Source: Liquidambar formosana (lineage: Eukaryota > Streptophyta > Magnoliopsida > Saxifragales > Altingiaceae). From it: a DNA stretch of 64,000 bases. Under the pieces are notes generated by a model, which did no database searches, had not been told where the DNA came from, and saw only the letters and a program-made list of their open reading frames with translations. Below are positions 33,836-49,983 of the stretch, one piece after another. Each line of letters begins with the position of its first letter. Position 1 is the first letter of the stretch. Both the position numbers and the translations under genes were made by a program. The stretch is taken from the NCBI GenBank assembly GCA_039720395.1, contig CM077821.1, positions 45,051,888-45,115,887 of the forward strand, read 5' to 3'.

Positions 33836-36800
33836 ATGACTGGCAATGGAAGAGCAGATGAAAACGAAGCTGTGGTGTATATGTGGGGATACCTCCCCGG
33901 AGCCTCGCCGGAGCGATCGCCGTTAACTTCTCCGGTGCCTGTTCGGCTTCCGGCATCGATTATCGCCGGAGATTCAACGTGGAAGGATGTTTGCGGCGGT
34001 GGATGTGGATTCGCTATGGCGATTTCAGGTGATTAGACCATCATCTAATTCATTTTCACTATCGTTTTGTTTTTGTTTTTTTTTTTTTTTTTTTTTCGCG
34101 GAAATTTCGTGTTAAAAATCTTGATCGAGGGAATATGTATCTGATTTTTTAGAAGATTCGATCTTCTTTGTTGTTTGTTTGGCATTAATTTGCTGCTGTT
34201 TTGCAAAGATTTTGTTTTTCAAAATGAAAAACAGTAAAGCAATTTTTAAAATTGCTAATACTGTTCCAAATTATCTTGTGCCTTGTTTGGTTGCCGAGAA
34301 AAGGTAGGAAAAGCAAGGAAATTAAAATTTTGGATCTTACTTCTCTTCAATATATTATTGTTTGGGACTCAGATAAAATGAAACCTTCCCTCAATTAAGC
34401 CTGGTACATTTAATTGCGTAGTTTAGGTGAGGTTTTCTGTTTTGGAAACCTTTCCAAACAGTTTAAAACGCAACATTTTTACATTTCCGCAGTTTTCTCG
34501 CCAACCAAACGAAGAATTAGTGATTGTATCCTAAAACAATAATTTCGATTCTCATCTTAATCGGTTATATTTTGTGTCGTTGCTCTGGAAAACTACTCAG
34601 AATCCTTCAATTTTAAGTTCCTGATGTATCAGTGATAAATCGATTAGGCTGCGTTTGGTTGCTGAGAAAATGTAGGAAAAGAAAATAAATTAAGCTCTGA
34701 TTATTCATTATTTATGGCCGGGGAAACAAATATATCCACTCATTTCAGTAGAGGTTTTTGTTTTATCGGTCCCGAACAATGAAATATGTATGGTTCAAAA
34801 GTTTTCTCTGCAGCCAAGCAGAGCACTGAGGAAATCAGTGTGATGTCTATGGGATTTAGTTTTGAAATTCCCTGTAGCTGATATTGTAAACTCAAAAATA
34901 TCCTCTTGACATTTTCACTCTTTCTTTCTTTCCTTTACACTCCTAGAGTTTTCTCTCTTGGTAAATGTTTTTACTTTTGTGTAATCAGAGTCAGGGAAGC
35001 TAATAACGTGGGGTTCATCAGATGATCAAGGTCTTAGCTATTCAACTTCAGGGAAGCATGGGGTATTTTGGAGATTCTTTAATTTGTGAACTTCTTTCTT
35101 TATTTTTCTCTTTGAATTGATTTTGCATTTTCTTCCACTGCACATGGTTAAGGAAAATCCAGAGCCTTTTCCTCTTCCGACCGAAATTTCCATAGTCAAA
35201 GCTGCTGCTGGTTGGGGCCATTGTGTTTCGGTTACAGGTACTTTTTCGTTATCCTAATTTTAGTTCCTTAATTTGGACATTACTGGAGAGAGAGCACTAT
35301 GGACTGCTTGCCTGCCTATCAAAACTTACTGACCTTTTCAACTTTTGTTGGCTTTTCGATGTGTCTTGCTTTATTAGTTAAACCCTTTGCCTATAAAATC
35401 ACAGTTTGGTTTAATTATTCACAGACACAGGTGAGATATACACATGGGGATGAAAAGAGTGTGTTCCCTCTGGAAAAGTAATCCGTGATTTGGCTCCTGG
35501 GGAAAGCTTCGAAGACGGAAAACAGAATTTATTACTGACTGAAGAAGGTATTTTGGATGAAGCCTGATCTAAGTAAAACAGAAAGAGCATGATATTCAAT
35601 TTTTATAATTATGGATTAATGTGATAAACATTGATCCTGCTACAGTGAGTCCAAGGTCACAAGGCTCTAAATCAGCTGTTGGAATGGAATCTCCTGACAA
35701 TATAAAGGCAGGAGAGGAGAGTATAAAGTGAAGGAAAACATCATCAGCTAAAGAAGAACCCGATAGCTCATCGTCGAATGATGAAACCCTTTCAGCGTCA
35801 CCTTGTCTTGTAACTCTTGGTTCTGGAGTAAGGATATCCACTGTTGCTGCTGGTGGGCGCCACAGTTTAGCATTGTCAGGTAAATTCACTACCTCCAGGG
35901 TCAGCCCCAAACGACAGTTTTCAGGTGTAGTTGTCCTTTGTGGTTACACAATATAGTTTTGTAGGGATATGAAGTACGAAGCTATGGAAGAACATTAATG
36001 TAAAGAAAGGCACCTGATGGATCATATTTTTACCAAAGTTTCAGATGTGGGACAGGTGTGGGGTTGGGGCAATGGAGGCGAAGGGCAGCTAGGTTTGGGT
36101 TCTCGCATAAAAATGGTGTCTTCTCCTCAGCTCATACCTTGCATAGAGTCATCTACTTATGGAAAAGATAGGTCTTCAGTATTTCAGCAAGGAAGCATGA
36201 GTTCACTGCCACAGGTTCCGAAAGTTCCTGGTAGTTATGTGAAGGGAATTGCTTGTGGTGGCCGGCACAGTGCAGTAATAACAGGTCAGCATTTGATGGC
36301 TTGTCTTCTGGCGGTAACTTTGGTGGAACGGATTTTTAGTTTTGTCCCACAGATTGTAGAAGTGATCACTGGACCTAGGATTATGATTTATAGATAATTA
36401 ATTTACTTGATAATGTTTTGCCATGGCCTGTCCAAAATGCTGTTTGATTGAGATGGTTCATCAGTTGCATTCTTAATCGGTTTTTTGACTGGTTCATCAC
36501 AGTCTTAATTGGTTCATCAGTCACATTTGTAATTGGTTCTCTTGAACCTGCTTAGCTAAGGGAGATATTGTATTTATTAACAATTTTCTGACTTTCTTTC
36601 TTCCATTCATCTGTTCTCCACCAATAGATGCTGGAGCACTGCTTACATTTGGTTGGGGACTTCACAGACAGGTGAGCTTCTCTACACCTATTAATGCCTT
36701 ATGCTGTGTATATTCTCTTGCATTGAGCAGCTAATTACATTCATTCAACACACCATTATACTCTCTCTGCCATTGTAAAAATACTTTGGTTTTAGTATCA

Positions 36801-38089
36801 CCCCGAGAAAGCCTTTTATCTTGATTTGACTTCACAGATATGGCTTAAATTGAATTGACATGGCCCACCTTTCCTGCTGGATTGATGTAGTCATCATAGC
36901 TGAACAAATTTCACTGGAAGAGCACAATTGCTTAATTTATGTTTGCTTAAAGTGGATTGACCTTCATTTCAATCCCCTGGTTGTTGGCAATGAAGGTGCT
37001 ATGGTTCCTTTCTCCCTGTAGTATGGATAGTTGGGAACCAACATTTGGGCGACTGATGTTATATCCAGTAGCTATTGTTCTAATCTGCTGCAGCAGAATG
37101 TTCTGCACAGGCCTGAATGAGAAAGCAACTTTGTCCACAGTTCATCCCTTATAACTGTAGTACACATATTTGCTACCATCTTTTAGAGATATAAGGTGGC
37201 AGTTGATGTTAAAATAGAAAACAATTTTATAGCATTTTATCCATGTAGTGTAGTGGATTAACATTATCCTGATACTGCTACATTATTGTGACCAATTACG
37301 CTAAAATCAACACTCCAACATGGGTGAAGTACCAGTGTTAGACATAACAACTTGGGCATGGGTTCACGATCCATGTGTGTCAAAAGCGGTGGCCCTAGAT
37401 AGAACAACATGTTGAAAAGGATTCATTCACACAATCTTGAGTAATGATGATAAGGCTTTATTAAGTTGAATTGAGCATAGGGCTTAGTAAGACAGGAAAC
37501 AGAATCCTTATGTTATATCCTCTTTTATTCTTTTAAAACTGTAACAATTATCTATTAATGTTTTTCTTTTCTCTTATATCCAGTGTGGGCAAAGGAGTGC
37601 AAATGATCTGATGAAGCCAACTTGTGTTTCTTCTTTATTGGGTATTCGAATTGAAGGAATTGCTGCTGGATTATGGCATACAGTGTGTGTCACTGCTGAA
37701 GGTCATGTTTATGCCTTTGGTGGGAATCAGTTTGGACAGTTGGGAACTGGTGCCGATCAGGCTGAGGTATATTTTAAGTCTTTTTATTGGTTGGTTTGAT
37801 TGCCTATTTCTTCGATAGAAAAGATGAAACAATTATGTAGTTGCTAGCTGGCAACTAGGATGAGCAATCTTTTCACATTATCATAATATGATGCAGAAGC
37901 AAGGTCCAGGGCTTCACCATTTTCCAATTTTAAAAAGTTCACTGATCACTCTCATTCAATTTAATGCATTCTTTTGCAATGTTTACAGCTTTAGATTTCT
38001 TTTCCTAAAGAGCCGTTCTATTTCGAGGATGCTTGTGAACTGAGCTAAGCAATTTTTTTTTCTCTCGTTTGCTTCAGACCCTACCAAAA
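33836..38089 (+). pseudogene. RCC1-repeat protein gene, copy A: two nonsense codons, last exon lost
   Basis: Eight exons: 33836-34028, 34989-35062, 35153-35237, 35425-35547, 35646-35879, 36045-36284, 36628-36671, 37584-37766, together 392 codons in phase. It encodes the repeats of a seven-bladed propeller: YMWGYLPGAS, LITWGSSDDQG, AAAGWGHCVSVT, IYTWG, VWGWGNGGEGQLGLGS, IACGGRHSAVIT, LLTFGWG, VYAFGGNQFGQLGTG. Plant members are diverse; some act in light or organelle functions, and this one's role is not known. Lesions: TGA at 35451-35453 for the Trp of a WGWKEC motif, TGA at 35729-35731 (likely from CGA), and the ninth exon starts at 38078 (accctacca, TLP) but breaks after a few codons into unrelated DNA. 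Confidence 0.88.
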
Positions 38090-38950
38090 AAAAAATTCCT
38101 TATTTAGCTAAATCGTTAAGTTGAATGGAAAGTCTTAACTTCCTTATACTAGTTTACTATTGTGTGTTTTAAAAAATTTATACACTACATAGTAACAGAA
38201 TACTGTCTTTAAAAAAATATAAAAAAACACTACAATAACAATTTACTATTGTCTTTGAAAAAATTATACAACAACACAATAGCAACTTGTTACTTTATAT
38301 TTTGACAAAACCTTTACAATAGCAGCCCCCAAAACAGCCTCCAAAAATCAAAAACAGATCTAAAGTTGCCAAAAAAAACAAAAAAAAAAAAAAAAAATTG
38401 AAGAAGAAAGAAGAAGAAAAAGAAGAAGATGATAGTCATGGCGAAGTGGTAGTCGAAGAAGGTCAGTTTCCATTAGAAAAGAAAATCTCGTTTTTCAAAT
38501 CTGGTTTTTCTTCTTTTTCTTCTTCATCTTCTAGATCTTCACAGCCTTCCCTCTCTCTCTCTTTCCCTCCGCCCCTCCTTCTCTCTCTCACTTTCCAAAT
38601 CTGGTTTTTCTTCTTCTTCTTCTTCTTCTTCTTCTTCTTTTTCTTCTTCTTCATCTTCCAGATCTTCACAGCCCCTCCTCTCCCCCACTCTCTCTCTCTC
38701 CCCCCTTCTTCTTCTTCTTCTACGAATCTGGTTTAAAACATACCCCAAAATATAAAAGGTTAAAACAGGTATTTTTTTAAAAAAAACATTTCCTTTTGCT
38801 TAAAGAATCTTTTAAAAAATGGATTTTGGAGTTAAAAAATCTTATGATGGGTTTTTTTTGTTAAAAGCAGTTTCCTAATAGGGGTTATTGCTAAGAATTT
38901 GAAATTTTCCATTTTAAACATAAATTTCACCAAAAAATTCATTACCCAAA
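38090..38950. other. Breakpoint DNA between truncated RCC1 and SDR remnant
   Basis: AT-rich DNA, then a long CTT/CT-rich low-complexity tract (about 38398-38730), then sequence resembling SDR intron 1 of A1 (aaatttcaccaaaaaattcattaccc) and SDR intron 4 from about 38955. No gene. Open frames here are homopolymer artefacts. Confidence 0.5.
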
Positions 38951-39662
38951 TACACTCTAAAACTTCTCATTCCTGAACTTGATAACTAGAAATTCGTGTT
39001 ACCTTAATCCTAAAAGTCGGAACTTCACTTCACTTTTTTTTTTTTGTTAATTTCTTTTCTTTTTTCTTTTTTCTTTTTTTTTTTATTTTTATATATATAT
39101 ATAGGTACTAACAATCCACTAAATTATGGGTAATTCATTTTTTCTTTTAAAACAAGGATTTTATTGTGCATTGGTTCGTGAAATACCTCCCAATTTGTTT
39201 CTCAAATCGCTGGAAACGCTGTTTTGATTTCCTCCGCCTAAAATTAGAGAATTAGAAATTTCGAAAAGTGTTCAAGATAAGCCACATCCTGCTATTGAGA
39301 GCAATAACTGCTAAATATACCACTCACAATGGAGGCACCGAGGCACATTAGAAAAACGAAATCACCACAGCTTTTCTTTATTTTTAATTTATTTAATTAA
39401 AAAAAAACTTATATATTATATATATATATATATTAATCCATTGATTTCATACATAGCATCCCTCAAATTAATATATTTCCTATTTTTACAGCAAGATCCA
39501 AAAGGCATGGAATTGGTGAGTCGTCTAGTCTCTCAAAATCCTATTGCCCGAATCGGAGAGCCTAATGATGTTTCATCATTGGTGGCATTCCTTTGTTTCC
39601 CTGCTGCTTCCTATATCACCGGGCAGGTTATTTGTGTCGATGGTGGGAATACAGTGAAATAG
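38951..39662 (+). pseudogene. SDR-A7, last-exon remnant of an SDR gene
   Basis: Intron-4-like DNA followed by an AG acceptor and a single exon, 39492-39662. It reads [45 protein letters not shown], then NTVK and stop. The QDP start places it with A3 and A4. The end is broken by an 8-bp tandem duplication (atagtgaa type, around 39655-39670) that introduces TAG before the usual GFYPSQ tail, although that tail is still readable out of phase. Exons 1-4 are missing, lost at the junction with the truncated RCC1 gene. Confidence 0.8.
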
Positions 39663-40205
39663 TGAATGGTTTTTACCCAAGTCAAACTCTATTGCTTATA
39701 CTTCAAGTGTGGTCAAGAGCTTTATAAATATGGAACTTCTTACTAGGATTTTACTTTATAGATAAACCAAAGTTCTTTAAAGACATCTCGCAGTTAGCTC
39801 AGAGAATAAATGCTTGTTACTTCTATTGTAAGTTAAACCAATTTATATGGTTTTATTTTTCTCCTTTGACATGGAACCTCAACTTTATTCCATTAACTGT
39901 TCATGAGATTGAGGTAAACTTCAGATAACTATAATAACCTGCAAATCACAATTATCAATTATATAAGTTCAAGGAATAGCACTAAGAGGAGTCAAAACTA
40001 GGATGTTTGAGTTCCCATCTCATCCCAAGTAAGCTCCGTACCAATTGGGCCACCCGTTTGGGTTAATTTTAATGGGTATTTCCTTCCAATGTAAACTCCA
40101 ATTTATATGGGTGTCTTTGTAATCATACTTCTAGTTTGTTTTGTAATTATGTATTATTTGGGGGCTTGTTTGCTATATTTTGTATTTGTTGAGTAGTCTC
40201 AAGTT
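39663..40205. other. SDR-A7 3' flank up to the duplication boundary
   Basis: Residual SDR 3' flank followed by AT-rich DNA. A stretch near 39870-40070 (gaacctcaactttattcc, ctcatcccaag, cacccgtttgggtt) is related to 62375-62490 in copy B. No gene. Confidence 0.4.
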
Positions 40206-40400
40206 CTCTCTTAACGAGAAAAACTTCTATGAAACCGTTGCACCAGACTGTCCATGAGACCAGCCAATTAGAGGCCCTGTATGTGGGTTTGTAAGTGTAC
40301 TTATTGGTCCCACAAACCCACATGCAAGGCCCTTGATTGGCTGGTCTCATGGCCAGCCTGGTGGAGCAGTTTCATGGAAGTTCTTCTCGTTCTCAACATA
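40206..40400. repeat. Near-palindrome at the copy A / copy B junction
   Basis: Left arm 40206-40292 and right arm 40312-40400 are inverted copies with a few mismatches (for example ccatgagaccagccaatta against ggctggtctcatgg), separated by a 19-bp spacer. Copy B homology to base 1 starts at 40328, inside the right arm. Confidence 0.8.
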
Positions 40401-40516
40401 GGCGTAGAGAAAATAAGTAAGAGGTGGTGGAATCAGAGTGTGGCGACAACTGACAAATGTGAGAAGAAATCTCGAAGAAGTGGCCGAATCAGTGAAGGAA
40501 ATGCAAACATTTGATG

Positions 40517-41130
40517 TCAAATAGAAGAAGAATCGAAGAAAAATCGAGATAAGTTGCTTTTCTTCCATGTATTTGAATGAATAGTTGCTGAAAAATTGCA
40601 AACAGTTGATGTCGAATAGACAAAGAATTGAAGAATACTGGGGACTGTATTTTGCTGAATTTCAGATTTATGCCCTATTATTTGATGTATTTGACTGCTG
40701 TCTTTGTGTGCTATTTTCATCGTTTCTACACCAAACAATCTGGTGCCAGAGCCTAGGGCTCCTTGTTGATGCTTGTGGTGAACCCAGGGGTTGAAATTGT
40801 TGTATTTGGTTTCTTTGAGTAGTTGAGATGGGTAAGTAAGATGATTCAACCTACAGTTCCTGGATTGAGTAAAGAAAATAATGGGAATTTGTGCATTCAA
40901 GTGAAGGTGTTGTTAGCTTCTCAGGACTTATGGGATATTGTTAGAAAAGGGTTATTCGAAACCTACCTCACAACAAGAAGATGATCAATTGACCAAAAAT
41001 CAAAGGAAGGTTTTTAAAGATCCAAGAAAGAAAAATGAAAAGGCTTTATTTTTAAAGTAGGATAGAAGAAATAGCCAATGCTACAATTGTCACAAGTCTG
41101 GGCACTACATAGTGCGTACACCCCCGAGAC
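40517..41130 (+). mobile_element. Copia-type LTR remnant, copy B
   Basis: Counterpart of 190-803. Primer-binding-site-like TGGTGCCAGAGCC at 40741-40753 and the same CYNCHKSGHY knuckle near 41079. A TAG replaces a lysine codon just upstream (aaagtaggat). Confidence 0.68.
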
Positions 41131-41401
41131 CTTAATCAATAGACAAGGAAATTAAGCACTACATTGGCTACTCTTTCTGACTCCTCTCAACCGCATGCAG
41201 AGTGTAATGAGTTCTAATCATTTGTAGCATTCCTTTTCATCATGATTCGTGGGTCCCAAATTTTTGGGTCATACCATTTCTTTCCCATTAATTTAATACT
41301 AGTAATTAGCTGGGGGATGCATGATTAAACTCAACTTAATTCAACTCCACAAAACTTTGATGCTTTTTTTATTGTTTGTCTTTATCTTCTTTTTTTCCCG
41401 C

Positions 41402-41403
<2 letters not shown>

Positions 41404-41434
<31 letters not shown>
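41404..41434. repeat. Uninterrupted run of 31 G
   Basis: Corresponds to the shorter, interrupted tract at 1023-1040 in copy A. Length may be unreliable. Confidence 0.8.
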
Positions 41435-42074
41435 CGGCGGCAACGGGCTGCAGGGGATGGGTGGGGAGGGGGGAGGGTTTCATGAAGTGTACCAATGTAT
41501 GCGAAAGCAAATATAGAAATATTGGAAATAGAAGATAAGAGCAAATTTTAAATGTGAACTGAATGTGTTCCACTGCATTTTTATTAGCCGTATCATCATT
41601 GATGGGACAGCTAGATGTGCACTAATTGAAGAAATTTTAAAAGGGAGTGGGTGGAGGCAAAGTTAAAGGTGGCTAACTTTGATTGTGAAATATTTTGTAA
41701 AGGTAAGCTTTTAATTATTTTACTAGAACCTTTTCTGTTTGTTAAAATATTTTGTGGGCGTAGCTTTTCTAATTCTGTCATATCATTTGTATTAAAAAAA
41801 GAAAATAAAAATCCTGTCATTATCAATAAAATTTTATTCAATTAGATTTTCTGTCAGGTGGTTTAACTTTTTTTTTTTTTTTTAAATTTAAAAAAACTAG
41901 TTAATAGTCCATGAGTTAGCATGAAGATGAGTTTCAACTTTAGCCTTTGAAACCATGCCAATGAGCCTTTATCACCTGAGACTAAGACCATCAATTCTCA
42001 GTGGTCTCAAAAGCACCAAATCTTTTAGAGGATCAGAACCTATCTCAATAACTTAATAATCTTTCTGCCAATGC

Positions 42075-42320
42075 AGAAACCAAGTTTGTTTAATGTTGTT
42101 GTTGCTGCTTTTGTTGTTGTCTATGCAGATTAGCGAAAAATATCACTTTATTAGGAATAAACAATCGACTTAAACTTCTACAGTGGAGAATAGCAATTTC
42201 TACAAAGAACAATCTGAAGTTGATTGTTGGCTGCTAAAATCTCCTTCCTTGACAGCTCAAAGGAAATATGAATTAGCCTAATTTAATCTAAACTTTACTG
42301 AAAATTGGTATCCTAAAAAC
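42075..42320 (+). other. Orphan SDR 3' flank, copy B
   Basis: Counterpart of 1735-2000: SDR-type 3' flank with no SDR exon upstream. Confidence 0.5.
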
Positions 42321-42479
42321 AGCTCCAATCCCCTGGCTTGTTCTTTCCCTTTCTGGTCCAATATCCTAAGAATCATGTCAATGGGACTGGTATAATTAAC
42401 ACCTGATGAGAAAGCCAAAGAAGTGTCTGAGAACTTAATCCACATCGGAAAATTAAGAATTAAAACTCATAAAAAAAAA

Positions 42480-42790
42480 AAAAAAAAAAGAATTGAATGA
42501 ATAGTTGAGATAAGTTGTTTTTCTTTCATGTGTTTGCTTGTATTTGAATGAATAGTTGCTGAAGATTTTCAGATTTATGCCCTGTTCTATGTATTTGGTT
42601 GCTGTCTTTGTGTGCTATTTTTATTGTTTCTCCCCCAACAAAGCTGGTATCAGAGCCCTAAGGCTCCTTGTTCATGTTTGTGGTGAACCTAGGGTTTGAA
42701 ATTGTTGGTTGATCTGTGTTGAGATGGTAATTAATATGATTTAACTTACAATTCCTACATTGGGTGAAGAAAATTTAGCCGGAAGCATGC
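42480..42790 (+). mobile_element. Second Copia-type LTR remnant, copy B
   Basis: Counterpart of 2160-2460, with the primer-binding site TGGTATCAGAGCC at 42645-42657. Confidence 0.65.
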
Positions 42791-43681
42791 TGATAAACCC
42801 ATCTAAATTTTACTCTGCAAAGCCTTAATCCAAACAATATTGATTCCCTTTTTGTCTGGTTTTTATTTTTATTTTTTTTTCATTTTTGGGTACAGTTGGA
42901 GTGGTTCTAACCCTAACCTATCCTAATCCTACCCTTTATCACACCTTCCCTCACCACTAAACTAGCCCATCCAACTTAGTTTTTAATCTACTTGACATGC
43001 ATGATTCAAGTCGGTAAGTGCAAAGGCAAATATTGACCCATTGGTAGTAAAGGTCAAATTCAAAATTTAAAAGTGAGCGATCGAGTGGAAGCAAAGTTAA
43101 GTGTTCCATCTATGATTGATTGATTGATTTTTATTATTTTTTTTTTTTTTTCTGGTGTGTGTGTAAAGGCAGTTTTTCATTTACTTACTACAAAATTATT
43201 TTGATCTTAGTCAAAAGACCGAGAAAGGTATGTGAAATTATCGTGTAACTTAAAATTCCTGTTGAGGGAAAGCTACTTTGGAATTTTATTGGGTCACACC
43301 AAAAACAAACTTTTTAGCTGATAAGCAAAAACAAGACTTCAAACGAGGCTTTAACCATGTCTACCCTACTAAATGATTACTAACCTGTTGTGCTATGTCA
43401 GCCAACCACTACATATAATTTTTGTCAAAAGCATCCAAATTTCCAGGGGCCCAGATAGAAACTGATTCGACTCAAAAGACAACCACTACATATAATTTTT
43501 GTCATAACAGGATTCATGAGATTGTGCTACTATTCTTAAGCGTGAACCTTATGTTACCTGTTTCTTGTAAAACGGCAAAATAAACAAAGTTGCACACAGG
43601 CCTGCTTTTTTTTTTTTTTTTTGTATATATTAAAGCTACTTCAATTGAGGTCCCTTGAATTTTCAGCAAAGATAATTAAAC

Positions 43682-46606
<2,925 letters not shown>

Positions 46607-47455
46607 GACTAGGGAAAATAAAGTACTGTATAAAACTTCAAACTCCATGCTTATACTTCGAAGTGGTCATCTTAATGAGCTTTCAGTTAAATGGTTTAAT
46701 AGAGAAACCAAGTTTGTCTGATGCTGTTTTTTGTGTATGCTGCTACCTGGGTGCGATGGCCGGCCGCATTAAGCTCTTGTATGGACCTCGTATAAAACAA
46801 GTTGAGCCAACCGCTGGCAATTATGCTCTTGTGGCAATTGGCGTAGGCCTCAGGGTTTTGGATCCCTTTGCTTCATTTTTGTGGCCTTGTTCCTTGTAAT
46901 ATGAATGACATGTCAAGCAATAAAAATGCCTTGTTTGTTTTTATCACCATTTTATAAGTTTTCTCATTATGTGAAAGAAATTGCTAACTTCAGTCTAGAG
47001 GCCAGAGACTAACGCATTTCCTTCTCATAAACAACACATCTGTTTTATAAGGAGGTAGCATCCATAAAAATAAAAATTCACCTTAATACCTTATAGTGGA
47101 CACGTGTTCATGGGAAGAAGGTTGGTCAATCACGAGCAAAATAGCACCCCTTTTAGAACAGTTTTATATAGTCTAAATCTTTTGTCCAAATTTATTTGCT
47201 CATCCAATGTGGCAGTCGGGTTTAACTCTCACCACTCCCCTTTAACACCAAAGAGAGAGAGAGATGAAATCTGGAGGGTGGCCACTAAATCATATGTGTT
47301 TGTAGAAACATTCTGTATATGTAGTTAGATGTTAGTAAGTGTTCTCATGAAGGCGGGTTTTTCGGACTCTCCATATATCCCCAATGAAGCTTTACCACCA
47401 AGGCTAGGTGCTTCACTTCACTTGAGAAGTGAGATAAAGAACATATTTCCATATC
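46607..47455. other. SDR-B1 3' flank and B1-B2 spacer
   Basis: Counterpart of 6282-7140; nothing further recognised. Confidence 0.5.
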
Positions 47456-47669
47456 AGTCTTCAGTGGTCTCAATTGGGCATCTAATCTTCCAGTGGACCA
47501 GATAGAAACCAATTCGACCAAAAAGACAAACCACTTCAGAGAATTTTTTTGTCTTCTAAACGTGAACCTCACGTCACCTGTCCTTGTCCAACGGCGAAAT
47601 CAAAGTTACACAGGCCGGCTGTGATGGTTTATATTTCATTCAGGATTCTCAATATTTGGCAAAATAGAC

Positions 47670-49129
<1,460 letters not shown>

Positions 49130-49930
49130 GGAAAATAAAGAAAAATAAATAAAGGATCAAACTTCATGCTTATACTTCAAGGTGGTCAAGAGCTCCATAC
49201 ATTTGGAACCTATCTTATTGAGTTACAGTTCAATAGTTTAATAGAGAAATCAAGTTTGTCTGATGCTATTGTTGTACTAAGTTGTTGTGTATAAAGCTAC
49301 TCTGTTTATGAAACTACTACGTATCTATAAATGAACAAGATCCATACAATTGTAGAAAGGGAATATCATATTTTTGTTCTCCAGCATTTAGTCTGTCAAA
49401 TATTTACTCCACACTCCAATAATTCTACTCCAAAGTTACCCAACCCCCCCATCATTAGGTCACGGCATTTCACGCACATCAAGTGGGGCCCAGCCTTGTC
49501 CCACCAAGTGAGTTTGTTTGAGGACAAAAAGTTAATAAAACTGAAAGAGGACAAGCAGGTCTGGTTCTAAGTTAGTTGGGGCCTAGGTGAACTCATAAAA
49601 TGGGGCCCTCTTCCTTCTATACATATTCTCAAAAAAAAAGTTTTAAATATCCCAAAAAAAAAAAAAATTCCTACAACCAAGTACCAACATAAAGTTTGTT
49701 TGGATATAAAATTACTAAAATTTACTTTTATAGATTAAAATTTGCTTGCTTTTTCACAAACTTATAATGAGGAAACTGGAGAGTAGAGAGACCGAATGAG
49801 AGTGAGATTGTGAGAGATAGAGACGTTGTGAATGGGGAGGACTGGAGAAGATGAGAGATAGAGAGAGATGTTGTGAATGGGGAGCCTCTCAGATCTGAGA
49901 TCTAAATGCAAAACCCCCTTGATTCTCGTG

Positions 49931-49931
<1 letters not shown>

Positions 49932-49979
<48 letters not shown>
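49932..49979. repeat. (TA)n microsatellite
   Basis: About 23 uninterrupted TA units inside the hAT-like element. Confidence 0.85.
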
Positions 49980-49981
<2 letters not shown>

Positions 49982-49983
49982 TA

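Noticed and set aside
38398..38748. Overlapping frames of Glu/Lys or Ser/Phe/Leu repeats
   Set aside because: Products of a CTT/CT microsatellite with no gene context.
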